NCBI GenBank assembly: GCA_963802355.1
Contig: CAWDIV010000021.1
Span: 124,001 to 188,000, forward strand
Origin: SG8-41 sp963802355
GTDB taxonomy: Bacteria > Pseudomonadota > Gammaproteobacteria > Burkholderiales > SG8-41
Length of the DNA stretch: 64,000 bases
Reading direction: 5' to 3'
Shown here in pieces: positions 26,292-36,315 of this stretch. The first letter of the stretch is position 1; each line of letters opens with the position of its first letter. Made by a program: the position numbers and the translations under genes. The notes under the pieces were generated by a model that was not told the origin of the DNA, did not search any database, and saw only the letters and a program-made list of their open reading frames with translations.

Positions 26292-28574
26292 CTAGCGTTC
26301 TTCGGATGCGGAAGCCGGCGCCAGGACGTCGCGGTTGCCGTTCGTTTGCATCGCGGAAACCAGCCCCGCGCGCTCCATTTGCTCGATCAGCCGCGCCGCC
26401 CGGTTGTAGCCGATGCGCAGGTGGCGCTGGACGAGCGAGATCGACGCGCGGCGGGTCTTGAGCACAATGGCGACCGCCTGGTCGTACAACGCGTCCGCCT
26501 CGCCGTCCACGCCTTCGAGCGCCCCCTCCCCTTCGGCGTCCGGTTCGGCGCCCTCGAGCACGCTCTCGACGTATTGCGGCCGTGCCAGCTTCTTCAGGTA
26601 GTCCACGACCTTGTGCACCTCGTGATCGGCGCAGAATGCCCCGTGCACGCGCAGCGGAAACCCGGTGCCCGGCGGCAGGTAGAGCATGTCGCCTTGGCCG
26701 AGCAGCGCCTCCGCGCCCATCTGGTCGAGGATGGTGCGCGAGTCGACCCGCGCCGAGACCTGGAACGCGATGCGCGTCGGAATATTCGCCTTGATCAATC
26801 CGGTAATCACGTCCACCGACGGACGCTGCGTTGCGAGCACGAGGTGGATCCCCGCCGCGCGCGCCTTCTGGGCGAGCCGCGCCACCAGCTCTTCGAGTTT
26901 TTTACCCACCACCATCATGAGATCGGCGAGCTCGTCGATGACGACAACGATCAGCGACATTTCGTGCAGCGGCTCGGCGGTCTCCGGCGTTAGGCGCAAA
27001 CGGGTTGAGTATCGGCGTTTTCCCCTTCGCCGCGTCGCGCACCTTCTGGTTGAAGCCCGCCATGTTGCGCACGCCGAGCGCATTCATGAGCTTGTAGCGG
27101 CGATCCATCTCGCCGGTGCACCAGGTCAAGGCGTTCTGCGCCTGGCGCATGTCGGTGACGACCGGCGCCAGAAGGTGCGGTATACCCTCGTAGACGGAGA
27201 GCTCCAGCATCTTGGGATCGATGAGGATCAGCCGCACCTGCGCCGGCGGCGACTTGTACACCAGGGAAAGCAGCATGGCATTGATCGCCACGGACTTGCC
27301 GGAACCGGTCGTGCCGGCGATCAACAGGTGCGGCATGCGCGCGAGATCGGCTACGACCGGATTGCCGGCAATATCCTTGCCGAGCGCAAGCGTAAGCGGC
27401 GAAGCCTGGTCGGCATAAACCTGCGAGCTCAGGATCTCGGAAAGGCGCACGATCTGGCGCGTCGGATTCGGGATTTCCAGACCCATCAGGCTCTTGCCGG
27501 GTATCGTCTCGACAACGCGTATGCTCACCACCGACAGCGCCCGCGCCAGATCTTTCACCAGATTGATGACCTGGCTGCCCTTGACGCCGACCGCCGGCTC
27601 GATTTCAAAGCGGGTGATGACCGGCCCGGGATAGGCCGCCACCACTTTCACCTCGACCCCGAAATCGAGCAGCTTTTTCTCGATCAGCCGCGAGGTGAAC
27701 TCGAGCGTTTCCGTGCTCATGACCTCGAGCTGCTTCTCCGGCTCATCGAGGAGATTCAGAGGCGGCAGCAGGGAATCCGGAAGGTTCTCGAACAGCGGCA
27801 CCTGCTTTTCCCGTTCGACCCGCGGCGACTTGGCGATCTCCACCGCCGGAGGCTCGATGCGTATCGGCTCGTGGACGTCGAGCTTCTTCTTGCTCTCCTC
27901 GACTACCTCCTCGCGCCTGATTAACGCTTGTTCCCCGGCGCGCCGGTCTTCGCGTTCCTGCAACTTCTGCAGAGCGCGGAAGTATACCGTCTCGGACCAC
28001 GCACCCAGCCGCTCGATCACCGTCAGCCACGAGACGCCTGTAAACAGGCTCAAGCCGGCCGCGAATACGATCAATAGGATGAGCGTGGCGCCGGTGTATC
28101 CCAGGCTCTGCGCCATCGTTTCTTTGATCACGGTGCCCAGAATGCCGCCGGGAGCGAGCGGCAGCACCGCCTTCAGACTGTAGAAACGAATTGCTTCGAT
28201 GCTACTGGAGGCGATGAGCACGAGAGCGAATCCGGCGGCGGCAATCGCGTTTGATCTGCGGTCGCCTTGCTCGACCACCTCGATACGCCGGAAGCTCCAC
28301 CACACCAGTGCAGCCGCAGAAGACGACCCACCAGTACGCCGACAACCCGAAAAGATAGAGCATCACGTCGGCGATCCATGCGCCCACTCTGCCGCCAGCG
28401 TTTTGGATCACGCTGACGTTAGCGCTATGCGACCAGCCCGGATCGGCCTTGTGATACGTGTAGAGAACCAGCGTGAGGTAGAGAGCCAGCGCGAGCAACG
28501 CGAACCAGCCGGATTCTCTGTACCAGCGAGGCGATTTTCGGCGGCAGCGGATTCTTGGCCGCTCTTCCGCTCAT
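26292..28574 (-). CDS. ftsK: DNA translocase FtsK, three frameshifts
   Basis: Pumps chromosome termini through the division septum. ATG 28574 starts MSGRAAKNPLPPKIASLVQ. The frame then shifts near 28525 into the TM region (LALALYLTLVLYTYHKADPG, WSHSANVS), shifts near 28305 into the main frame (WWSFRRIEVVEQ to the motor), and shifts near 27000 into the last part. All three are cured by deleting one base. The motor domain has Walker A AGTTGSGKSVAINAM near residue 420, Walker B VVVIDELADLMMV, RIAFQVSARVDSRTILDQ, and the C-terminal gamma winged helix (SISLVQRHLRIGYNRAARLI). About 760 residues. It is adjacent to lolA and should be essential, so error in the sequence is likely. Confidence 0.93.
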
Positions 28575-28751
28575 CGCTTTCCCCCCTACAAGCATGAAGT
28601 TTCTCGATTAACTTGCTGATTATACATCGAAAGCCATCGAGAGCAACGACTCCTGCGGTTTCTCAGGAAAACCAGGAGATTGCCGAGGATAAAGTATTGC
28701 GAAGGAATGAGCCCGTGGATCGGGTGCCAGCGCCGGTGCGTCATGGGCCCC
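28575..28751. other. Intergenic spacer upstream of ftsK
   Basis: No gene seen. GGGGGG precedes the ftsK start on the minus strand. The promoter of ftsK probably lies here but no clear -35/-10 pair was recognised. Confidence 0.35.
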
Positions 28752-28788
28752 AAAACACAAACCCCGCGCTAGGCGGGGTTTGTTGTTA
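28752..28788 (-). terminator. Terminator of the FecR-domain gene
   Basis: AAACCCCGC-CTAGC-GCGGGGTTTGTGTTTT on the minus strand; the plus strand also has a T-rich tail, so it may work both ways. Confidence 0.85.
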
Positions 28789-28801
28789 GGGCGAAGTCAA
28801 C

Positions 28802-29500
28802 TTATCTTGCTACACACTCTGCGGTAGAGGAGTCGCCTTTGGTGGGGATCCCGCTAATACGAAAAATCGGCTCCTGCCGCATTTTTTGCTGTAATAGCTG
28901 ATCGGTAGTGAACTCCACCCGCCCGTCTAGCGTGGTCCGCGCAAGCCTCCCCTCGGGAATTTCCAGGGAAATGCCCGTGGGCAACCCATCTTTCAACAAC
29001 TCCATCAGGTAGCTGCCCGAATAAGTCTCATGGGCAGTCGTGCCGTCGTCCTCCAGTAACGATTGTCCGGACGAACCGCGGATACCGATGGTCGCGGTGG
29101 TGGTTCCGATCTTATAGGCATCCTGGTTGCCGCGTTTGCCCACCAGACCGGTCACGGTGCGCAGCCCGCCCTTGACGAGCCGCAGAAAGCTGTTGTCCTC
29201 CTGCGGCCGGTCCTGCACGAAAGTGTACTGCTCGATTCTTATCTGAGTGTCCGGCCGCATCGTCATCGAACTGCCATCGGTGTAGGCGATCTGCGCATAG
29301 CTGTCGCGCTGCGTCGTCAGCAGGTCGCCCGGATTGACTTCCGATTTCTGCGACAGAATCCGGACGCTGCCATCCGGCCGCTGCACAGAGAGCGTGCCGC
29401 TCAAGTGCGTGACCGTTCCGGCGGCCGCCAGCACCGCGCTGCTGGCAAGAGCAAGCACCAAAAAGGCCGCTTGCTTCAAAACCGATAGAAATGTGCTCAT
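28802..29500 (-). CDS. FecR-domain exported protein
   Basis: 232 residues. A signal peptide ends near AVLAAAG. It is followed by a FecR-type beta domain of about 100 residues: GTVTHLSGTLSVQRPDGSVR, VNPGDLLTTQRDSYAQIAYTDGS, MTMRPDTQIRIEQYTF and LRLVKGGLRTVTGLVGKRG. This GDxLxT ... GKGGxxxLxT-like pattern occurs in many exported proteins of betaproteobacteria with no sigma/anti-sigma role, so FecR here is a domain name and not a function. YKIGTTTATIGIRGSS is a characteristic continuation. It lies downstream of the Crp/Fnr gene with 249 bases between, which hold a GTCACTTGCA direct repeat. Confidence 0.8.
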   Translation of the reverse strand: MSTFLSVLKQAAFLVLALASSAVLAAAGTVTHLSGTLSVQRPDGSVRILSQKSEVNPGDLLTTQRDSYAQIAYTDGSSMTMRPDTQIRIEQYTFVQDRPQEDNSFLRLVKGGLRTVTGLVGKRGNQDAYKIGTTTATIGIRGSSGQSLLEDDGTTAHETYSGSYLMELLKDGLPTGISLEIPEGRLARTTLDGRVEFTTDQLLQQKMRQEPIFRISGIPTKGDSSTAECVAR

Positions 29501-29749
29501 CGTCTACTCCCTTGGATGTTAAGGGCCTCTTAGCCGGGCCCCTGCAAAAACCACTTGGTTCAGGAGCAAAAGTTATACCACAGCCCAGCTTGCCTCGCGG
29601 TGACAAACTGCTCATCGCAGCGTCCCGTCTCGGTGGAGAACCCCTTAACAATCAGCCCACTATGCATTCCGTCACCCGCTGAACTAACTCTCGTCTGGTC
29701 AACTTCCCGACGTAACACGTCACTTGCAACCGTTGTCACTTGCAGCGCG

Positions 29750-30457
29750 TCATTGGCGATTTTCGGAATGACGGGTCGACGCTCTGCGTTGCATGGAAGC
29801 CTTGTCCAGCACGTGAATTCGCCTCTTGTCAGCGCGTATGAGCCCCTTCCCCTGGAGGTCCTTGACCACGCGGCTGACCATTTCGCGGGACGCGCCGATC
29901 ATGCGCGCGATTTCCTGCTTCGGCGGCGCCCGTTCCACTATCCACTTGCCGTCCACATTTTCCGCCATATCGATGAGGAGGCGCGCGACCCTGCCGTAGA
30001 CATCGATGAGTGCCAGGCTTTCTATCTTCCGGTCCGCATCACGCAGCCGCTTCACCAGGTTCTTGATGATCAGCATTGCCAGTTCGAAGTTGTCCTTGAG
30101 GATACCGGTGAAGCCGGCCTTGGACAGTCGCAGCATTTCGCACGCCTCGAGTGTCTCCACGCTGGCCGAGCGCGGCAGCTCGTCGAGCAACCCCATTTCC
30201 CCGAAGAATTCGTGCGGGCCTATCATCGAGAGGATCACCTCGTGACCCTCCTCGTCCGGGATCAGAACCTTTACGCGGCCCGACAAGATGATGTAAAGAG
30301 CGTCGGTTTCTTCACCTGCCCGCAGAATGAAAGCGTTTCGCGGATAGCTGCGGTGCTGGACGCAAGCCAGCAGCTGACCGAGCTGCAGATCGGAAAATGA
30401 AGAAAACAGCGGGACGCTCTTGAGAATCTGCGGATTCAGCGCGAACTGTGCTGGCAT
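29750..30457 (-). CDS. Crp/Fnr-family transcriptional regulator
   Basis: 235 residues from ATG 30457 with GAGGAG upstream. The cyclic-nucleotide-binding fold (about 15-130) contains FSDLQLGQLLACVQHRSYPR, LSGRVKVLIPDEEGHEVILSM, and GEMGLLDELPRSASVET in the phosphate-binding cassette position. The HTH_Crp domain (about 150-215) has PPKQEIARMIGASREMVSRV with the recognition helix. FNR-type iron-sulphur cysteines are absent, and the phosphate cassette residues allow nucleotide or other ligand binding. It precedes the FecR gene on the same strand. Targets are not known. Confidence 0.88.
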   Translation of the reverse strand: MPAQFALNPQILKSVPLFSSFSDLQLGQLLACVQHRSYPRNAFILRAGEETDALYIILSGRVKVLIPDEEGHEVILSMIGPHEFFGEMGLLDELPRSASVETLEACEMLRLSKAGFTGILKDNFELAMLIIKNLVKRLRDADRKIESLALIDVYGRVARLLIDMAENVDGKWIVERAPPKQEIARMIGASREMVSRVVKDLQGKGLIRADKRRIHVLDKASMQRRASTRHSENRQ

Positions 30458-30910
30458 GCTCCTCAACCCGACTGCCTGTTATTAGCCGGCGCAAAAACGC
30501 CGGCTCGTCAACCGTATATTGCCAGATCAACCGCGCGGCGTCACGCCAGCGGTCCGGCGACGCTCGTGTTACCCGCCGTTGCAATTCGCCATGATTCGCC
30601 CGCGGCGCGTTCATACCCGCTAGCGGGCGGGGGTTTAGGCGCGCACCCATGCCGGCGGCATTCCGTCAGCAGGGCACCAAGATCACAATGAACGATACGG
30701 CCCTGAGGTGCCACCAGCGAACATAAGGGAGTATCGCCTCATTTTGTCACTCTACATTCTGTTCAACCGCGCTGGTGTTTTACCTCCGGTACACGATGCT
30801 GGAACGGCAGAGCTCAATACGAGGTGGTCCCCGGTCGGCATACTCGACACTGTGATGCCATGGCTGATAAAGTGTTCCCTTTCAGCAAATAAACCTACAT
30901 TTTCAGATAT
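30458..30910. other. Divergent intergenic region Crp/Fnr - trxB
   Basis: 453 bases. A perfect hairpin, AGCCGGCG-CAAAAA-CGCCGGCT, lies at 30484-30505, 27 bases upstream of the Crp/Fnr start, where it could be a regulatory structure in that transcript. The part before trxB is AT-richer (TTTCAGCAAATAAACCTACATT) and probably carries its promoter. No gene is seen. Confidence 0.45.
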
Positions 30911-31873
30911 ATGGCAGCCTCTTCCCGGCATTTCCCCCTACTGATCCTGGGTTCCGGCCCCGCCGGCTATACTGCGGCGGTCTACGCCGCCCGGGCCAAT
31001 CTCAAGCCGGCGCTGATCACCGGCCTCGCTCAAGGCGGTCAGCTCATGACTACGACCGACGTGGACAATTGGCCCGCCGATGCTGCCGGTGTCCAGGGAC
31101 CCGAGCTCATGGAACGCTTTCTTCAGCACGCCCAGCGTTTCGGCACCGAAGTCATTTTCGACCACGTGCATACAGCGAATCTCAAGAAGGCCCCCTTCGC
31201 GATGGTCGGCGACCAGGGTACCTATACCTGCGATGCGTTGATCATCGCGACCGGCGCCTCGGCCATGTACCTCGGGCTGCCTTCGGAGCAGCAATTCATG
31301 GGGCGCGGCGTTTCCGGTTGCGCGACCTGCGACGGGTTTTTCTACAAGGAGCAGGACGTCGCCGTCGTCGGGGGCGGCAATACGGCGGTCGAGGAAGCGC
31401 TATATCTCACGAATATCGCGAAGCACGTCACCGTCGTTCACCGGCGCGACAAGTTCCGGGCGGAGGCAATTCTGGTCGACAAGCTCAAGGAGAAAGTGGC
31501 CTCCGGCAAGGCGAATATACTGTGGGATCACGTGCTCGATGAAGTCGTGGGCGACAATAGCGGCGTCACGGGCATGAAAGTGAAAAACGTGAAGAGCGAC
31601 ACGGTTACCGAGAGGAAACTGCAGGGCGTCTTCATCGCGATCGGGCATCGGCCCAATACCGAAATTTTCGCCGGGCAGCTGGATATGAAAAACGGCTACA
31701 TCGTCACGCGCACCGGGCTGGAGGGCAATGCAACGGCGACCAGCGTTGCGGGCGTGTTCGCCGCCGGCGATGTGCAGGATCACGTCTACCGCCAGGCGGT
31801 CACCAGCGCGAGCAGCGGCTGCATGGCGGCGCTCGACGCCCAGAAGTACATGGAGAGCCGCGGGTTGATTTGA
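30911..31873 (+). CDS. trxB: Thioredoxin-disulfide reductase
   Basis: 320 residues. NADPH-dependent flavoenzyme that keeps thioredoxin reduced. It has the FAD motif ILGSGPAGYTAAVYAARA near residue 12, LMTTTDVDNWPAD, ALIIATGAS, the redox pair CATC near 138 in GVSGCATCDGFF, the NADPH motif VVGGGNTAVEEALYL, HRRDKFRAE and the closing GVFAAGDVQDHVYRQAVTSA. Start ATG 30911 is the first that fits the family. It faces away from the ftsK side, an arrangement common in betaproteobacteria. Confidence 0.96.
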   Translation: MAASSRHFPLLILGSGPAGYTAAVYAARANLKPALITGLAQGGQLMTTTDVDNWPADAAGVQGPELMERFLQHAQRFGTEVIFDHVHTANLKKAPFAMVGDQGTYTCDALIIATGASAMYLGLPSEQQFMGRGVSGCATCDGFFYKEQDVAVVGGGNTAVEEALYLTNIAKHVTVVHRRDKFRAEAILVDKLKEKVASGKANILWDHVLDEVVGDNSGVTGMKVKNVKSDTVTERKLQGVFIAIGHRPNTEIFAGQLDMKNGYIVTRTGLEGNATATSVAGVFAAGDVQDHVYRQAVTSASSGCMAALDAQKYMESRGLI

Positions 31874-31937
31874 GTTCCTTGAACATGAATGATCAATCGA
31901 GCGCGTCCGGATTTGTCATCCGGTTTCGTGATGATCA

Positions 31938-32516
31938 ATGGAAACCAAGAAGCACATGCCGAAGCACACGCCCAAACCAGGCCACCCGACCGACGAGGCG
32001 GATCTTTTCCGCAGCGCAATCGAGGATGTGACCCCGCTGCGCAGCCCGGCGCGGGCCACCCTCGAGCGTCCCCGGCCGGATCCCCTGCCGCTACAAAGGT
32101 GGCACGACGAACAGGCGGCGCTGCGCGAAAGCCTGGCCGACTTCACCTGGGATGGCGAGATTGAGACTGGCGAGGAGCTCACCTTCGTCCGTGCCGGCAT
32201 CGGCGCTCAAACGTTGAGGAAGCTTCGCCGCGGGCACTGGGTGATCCAGGACGAGCTCGACCTGCACGGCTTCACCGTGCCCGACGCGCGGGAACTGCTG
32301 GTGGAATTCCTCGCGCTGTGCGCGCGCAAGGGATTGCGCTGCGTGCGCATCATCCACGGCAAAGGATTGCGGTCGAAGAACCGTCAGCCGGTGCTCAAGC
32401 AGAAGGTCGCCAACTGGCTGATGCGGCGCGACGAGATCCTCGCCTTTTGCCAGGCCCGGCCTACCGAAGGCGGCGGCGGTGCAGTGGTGGTGCTGTTCAA
32501 GGGCGTGAGGAGTTAG
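31938..32516 (+). CDS. Smr-domain protein
   Basis: 192 residues. The C-terminal Smr domain has the hallmark LDLHGFTVPDARELLVEFL near residue 112 and VRIIHGKGLRSKNRQPVLKQ with HGKG near 142. Smr domains bind or cleave nucleic acid; the stand-alone SmrA/SmrB proteins of proteobacteria include ribosome-rescue nucleases. The N-terminal half is basic and proline-rich with the typical DEADLFRSAIEDVTPL segment. It follows trxB on the same strand by 64 bases, so a shared transcript is possible. Confidence 0.88.
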   Translation: METKKHMPKHTPKPGHPTDEADLFRSAIEDVTPLRSPARATLERPRPDPLPLQRWHDEQAALRESLADFTWDGEIETGEELTFVRAGIGAQTLRKLRRGHWVIQDELDLHGFTVPDARELLVEFLALCARKGLRCVRIIHGKGLRSKNRQPVLKQKVANWLMRRDEILAFCQARPTEGGGGAVVVLFKGVRS

Positions 32517-32585
32517 GGGTGAGATGTGAGGTGGAGGGATAGGCTTCGCGTTGTGACCCCTCACTCCTTACGCCTCCCGCCTCAC
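32510..32585. repeat. Intergenic word repeat (GTGAGG / CCTCAC)
   Basis: GTGAGG, GGTGAGATGTGAGGTGGAGGG at 32504-32539 is answered by CCCCTCACTCCTTACGCCTCC and CGCCTCACC at 32555-32585. The arms can pair. It lies between two convergent genes and may terminate both. Confidence 0.7.
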
Positions 32586-32589
32586 CAAT

Positions 32590-32928
32590 CTAGATCGCCG
32601 CTTCGTCGGTTTCCCCGGTACGGATGCGAATGACCTGATCGACCCGCGTCACGAAGATCTTGCCGTCTCCGATCTTTCCGGTGCGTGCCGCTTTCACGAC
32701 CGCGTCGATCGCGCTTTCGAGCAGCTTGTCGGGTACGACCACCTCGACTTTCACTTTGGGCAGAAAATCCACGACGTACTCCGCGCCGCGATACAGCTCG
32801 GTGTGACCCTTCTGCCTGCCGAAGCCTTTGACTTCGGTCACTGTCAACCCGCTGACGCCGATTTCCGAGAGCGCCTCGCGCACTTCATCGAGTTTGAACG
32901 GCTTGAATATCGCTTCGATTTTTCTCAT
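32590..32928 (-). CDS. glnB: Nitrogen regulatory protein P-II
   Basis: 112 residues. Trimeric signal protein that senses 2-oxoglutarate and ATP/ADP and controls glutamine synthetase and nitrogen regulation. Seen: MRKIEAIFKPFKLDEVREAL, GFGRQKGHTELYRGAEYVVDF with the uridylylation site Tyr51, KVKVEVVVPD and the C-terminal GKIFVTRVDQVIRIRTGE. It is GlnB-like rather than amtB-linked GlnK since no ammonium channel is adjacent. The upstream neighbour on the same strand is nadE, a frequent pairing in betaproteobacteria. Confidence 0.95.
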   Translation of the reverse strand: MRKIEAIFKPFKLDEVREALSEIGVSGLTVTEVKGFGRQKGHTELYRGAEYVVDFLPKVKVEVVVPDKLLESAIDAVVKAARTGKIGDGKIFVTRVDQVIRIRTGETDEAAI

Positions 32929-33059
32929 GGGGATCCTCCGTGATCGGTGCGCGTTTTTTCCTGTTTAGGGGCAGCTTCGAAAGGATCGAAACAACCCCCC
33001 TGGGACGGAGCGCGAGGGGAGCGTCCCTCCGATCGCTACTGCCTTCAAGAATAGCACAG

Positions 33060-33230
33060 GTGCAGCCTGTCGGACTCGCGGTGAAGGCCGGTGGGGGTAA
33101 AGCGCAGGTGATCGCCGTGATTGGCGCCGAGCCGACAGGCTGTAATGGGATGTCTGATGGTCCCAGTTCATCCCATTGGCCGTTTTCCTAGCAGCTTGTC
33201 GGGCACGAAAGACTGACAAGCTGCTATTCG
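33060..33230. repeat. Two hairpin repeats between glnB and nadE
   Basis: GCAGCCTGTCGG (about 33062) and CCGACAGGCTG (about 33131) are inverse arms. TAGCAGCTTGTC (33190) and GACAAGCTGCTA (33216) form a perfect 12-bp stem just past the nadE stop, a likely terminator. Both belong to the CTAGCAG/TGTCGG word family. Confidence 0.7.
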
Positions 33231-34897
33231 AACCGATGCCGGAACTTGTTGGTGATCGGGAACCGCCAATCCTTGCCGAACCCACGCGGCGTGATGCGGA
33301 TCCCGACCGGCGCCTGGCGCCGTTTGTACTCGCTCAGGCGCGTGAGCCGCACCACGCGCTCCACGTCGGCGCGGCTGAACCCATGCGCGATGATCTCCCT
33401 CGGGCTCAAAGCGCCTTCGACATACGCCTCCATGATCGCGTCGAGCACGGGATACGACGGCAGGCTGTCCTGGTCGGTCTGGTTGGGACGCAGCTCGGCC
33501 GAAGGCGCGCGCTCGAGCACGCGCTCGGGTATGACATGCGAAAGTTTGTTCCGATAGCGCGCAAGGCGGTAAACCATCATCTTATTCAAGTCCTTCAACA
33601 CGGCGAAACCGCCCGCCATGTCGCCGTAGAGCGTGGCGTAGCCGGTCCCCATCTCGCTCTTGTTGCCGGTAGTCAGCACGATCGCGCCGGTCTTGTTGGA
33701 GAGCGCCATCAGCAACGTGCCGCGGATGCGCGACTGCAGATTTTCTTCGGTGGCATCCTCGGGAAGTCCCTTGAACTCCGCCGCGAGCGCCTTCTGAAAA
33801 GCATCGAAGATCGGCTTGATCGGAATCTCGGTGTAGCGGACGCCGAACACTGCAGCCTCGGCGCGAGCGTCTTCCTGGCTCATGTCAGCGGTAAACTGCG
33901 ACGGCATCATCACCGCCCGCACGCGTTCCGCCCCCAGTGCATCCACCGCTATCGCCAGCGTCAGCGCCGAATCGATGCCGCCGGACAATCCCAGGAGCAC
34001 TCCCGGAAAACCATTCTTCGCGACGTAGTCGCGCACGCCGGTGATCAACGCGCCATAGACTTCCGCCTCGGGCGACAAGGGCTCCGCGATTTCACCGGCC
34101 TGGGGATCGCCGTCGATCAGCGTGACGAGTCCGAGCGCCTCTTCAAACAGGGGCAGCTGATGAGTGAGCGCACCGTCCCGATTGAGGACGAACGAACCGC
34201 CGTCGAATACCAACTCATCCTGTCCCCCGACGAGGTTGACGTAGACGAGCGGCATTCTCGTCTCTGCGACCCGCTCGCGCATGACTTGCCGGCGCATCTC
34301 CTGTTTGCCCGCATGGTACGGCGAGGCATTGAGCACCAGCAGCACCGTGGCACCCGCGTCGCGGGTCGCCCGCGGCGCTTCGGCATTCCATGAATCGGCG
34401 CATATGTTGATGCCGATGCGCGGTGCGCGCCCCGTCGCCGCCCCGTCCGGTCCCCAAGCGTCCTCGCAGATGTTGACCCCGAATTTCACACCGCTCACTC
34501 CCGCCACGCACACAATGCCGCCCGGCTCGAAATAGCGCTCTTCGTCGAACACCAGGTAGTTCGGCAGACGCTGCTTGTCATAGGCGCCGACGATCGTCCC
34601 CTCCTGGATCACCGACGCGGAGTTGTAGCGCTTGCCGTCAGCCGCGCGCGGGTGGCCCACGACCAAGGTGATGCCTTTGGTGCGGCCTGCGAGGTCGGCC
34701 AGAGCGCGCTCGCAGGCCTCCATAAAATCCTCCCGCAGGAGCAGGTCTTCGGGCGGATATCCACACAGCGCCAGTTCCGGCGTCACCACCAGATCGGCGC
34801 CCGCCTGCCGCGCCCGTTCGGTGAAATCAGCGATGCGCGCGGCATTCCCGGCAAGATCGCCGACCGTGGCGTTCATCTGTGCCATCGCAATTTTCAT
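33224..34897 (-). CDS. nadE: Glutamine-dependent NAD+ synthetase
   Basis: 557 residues. It makes NAD from nicotinate adenine dinucleotide using ammonia from glutamine. The N-terminal nitrilase-like glutaminase (1-265) has the Glu in VVTPELALCGYPPEDL, the Lys in YDKQRLPNY and the Cys in VNICEDAWG. The synthetase domain has the PP-loop LGLSGGIDSALTLAIAVDAL near residue 300, and later SNKTGAIVLTTGNKSEMGTGY. A short near-repeat in the glutaminase domain (VNICEDAWGPDG then INICADSWNAEA) is notable. Start at ATG 34897 matches MKIAMAQMNATVGDLAGN of homologues. Confidence 0.95.
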   Translation of the reverse strand: MKIAMAQMNATVGDLAGNAARIADFTERARQAGADLVVTPELALCGYPPEDLLLREDFMEACERALADLAGRTKGITLVVGHPRAADGKRYNSASVIQEGTIVGAYDKQRLPNYLVFDEERYFEPGGIVCVAGVSGVKFGVNICEDAWGPDGAATGRAPRIGINICADSWNAEAPRATRDAGATVLLVLNASPYHAGKQEMRRQVMRERVAETRMPLVYVNLVGGQDELVFDGGSFVLNRDGALTHQLPLFEEALGLVTLIDGDPQAGEIAEPLSPEAEVYGALITGVRDYVAKNGFPGVLLGLSGGIDSALTLAIAVDALGAERVRAVMMPSQFTADMSQEDARAEAAVFGVRYTEIPIKPIFDAFQKALAAEFKGLPEDATEENLQSRIRGTLLMALSNKTGAIVLTTGNKSEMGTGYATLYGDMAGGFAVLKDLNKMMVYRLARYRNKLSHVIPERVLERAPSAELRPNQTDQDSLPSYPVLDAIMEAYVEGALSPREIIAHGFSRADVERVVRLTRLSEYKRRQAPVGIRITPRGFGKDWRFPITNKFRHRFE

Positions 34898-34930
34898 GAG
34901 TGATCTTAATATATCATCGGGGCACCTTCG

Positions 34931-35030
34931 AAAGGTAAGCGGTAAGCAGTAAACCGTGAGCGGTGAATTGCTGCGCTTGACTGCTCGCTGCTTACCGCTT
35001 ACTGCTCACTGCTGATTGCTTACTGCTCAT
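34931..35030. repeat. Intergenic word repeat (GGTAAGC / GCTTAC)
   Basis: GGTAAGCGGTAAGCAGTAAAC is answered by GCTTACCGCTTACTGCTCACT and GCTTACTGCTCA. It is the richest of the word repeats in the window, filling almost the whole gap between nadE and the FemAB-like gene. Confidence 0.8.
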
Positions 35031-35031
35031 C

Positions 35032-36205
35032 ATGAGTTCGATCGAAGTCGTTGATACGCTGGCGGGTGTGCCGGCGCCCGATTGGAACCGGCTCGCCGGC
35101 GGCGATCCGTTCCTGAGCCATGAGTTTCTCTCGGCGCTGCACGAGTCCGGCTGTGCATCGGCGGCAACCGGCTGGACGCCTCAGTTCGTGCTGCTGAGAT
35201 CGAATGGCGAGCTCTGCGGGGCAATGCCGCTCTATCTCAAGGACCATTCGTATGGCGAGTATGTCTTCGACTGGGCGTGGGCGGACGCGTACCTACCGCC
35301 ACGGCGTTTCCTACTATCCCAAGCTCCTGTCGGCAATTCCTTTCACGCCCGTCATTGGCTCCCGGCTGCTTGCCGCGTCCGACGCAGACTGCGACCGGCT
35401 GATCAGCGCAGCGCTCAAGCTCGCGCGGTCGCTGCGCGTATCGTCGCTGCACTGCCTCTTTCCGCAGCGCGAGCAGGCGGAGCGCATGCGTGCGCATGGG
35501 ATGATGCAGCGGCATGGCGTGCAGTTTCACTGGTCCAACCCCGGCTACGCCGACTTCGAGGAATTTCTCGGCGTCTTGAACCATGCCAAACGCAAGAAGA
35601 TCCGGCAGGAGCGACGCAAAGTTGCGGATGCCGGCATCGCCTTCCGGTGGCTCGAGGGGGCGGAGATCGCAGAGCGGGAGTGGGTGTTCTTCAACCGGTG
35701 CTACCGCAACACCTACCGGGAACGCGGGCGCACGCCATACCTCAGCCTCGAGTTCTTCCTGCGCATCGGCGCCACGCTGCCGCGGCACCTCGTCCTGATC
35801 GTGGCGGAGCACGCGGGCAAGCCGGTCGCGGCATCGCTGCTCGTGCGCGATGACACGAAAGTCTACGGCCGTCACTGGGGAGCGGTGGAGTACCATCCCG
35901 TGCTGCATTTCGAGACCTGCTACTACCAAACGATCGAGTACTGCATCGCGCGTGGCATCGCCGTGTTCGAAGGCGGTGCGCAAGGGGAGCACAAGATGGC
36001 GCGCGGCTTGATGCCGATACAGACCTGTTCCACGCATTGGCTCGCGCGACCCGAGTTCGCGCAGGCGATCGAGCAGTTCCTGGCGCGGGAATCACGCGGC
36101 ATGGAGCGCTATCTGGACGAATTGAACGACCATAGCCCCTTCAGGCAAGCGGAAGGCCCCTCTCCCGACCAACCATACCCCGCAGAGCAAGACGAAAGGA
36201 AATGA
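35032..36205 (+). CDS. FemAB/DUF482-type peptidoglycan-related acyltransferase-like protein, single frameshift
   Basis: About 391 residues. The first 87 (VVDTLAGVPAPDWNRLAGGD, PFLSHEFLSALHESG ... YVFDWAWADAY) and the rest (RHGVSYYPKLLSAIPFTPV to the stop) are in different frames; deleting one C near 35294 joins them as DAYYRHGVSYYP. The WAWADAY-RHGxxYYPKLLxAxPFTPVxGxR motif, QRHGVQFHWSNPGYADFEEF and FEGGAQGEHKMARGLMP are diagnostic of PF04339, a GNAT-like family related to FemAB. Family members are thought to act on amino-acid or cell-wall substrates, but the reaction is not known. Single gene. Confidence 0.85.
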
Positions 36206-36315
36206 TTCGGCCTCAAGCGTGAACAGAATGCCCTTTTGTATTTGACCCCCGCATAGGTCTGATGAAAAGCCCTCGACCCCTGGAAGTTCTATATCGCGAG
36301 CAGTGGATACCACGG
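36206..36315. other. Short convergent spacer
   Basis: No gene or clear hairpin between the FemAB-like gene and the VWA gene. Confidence 0.3.
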
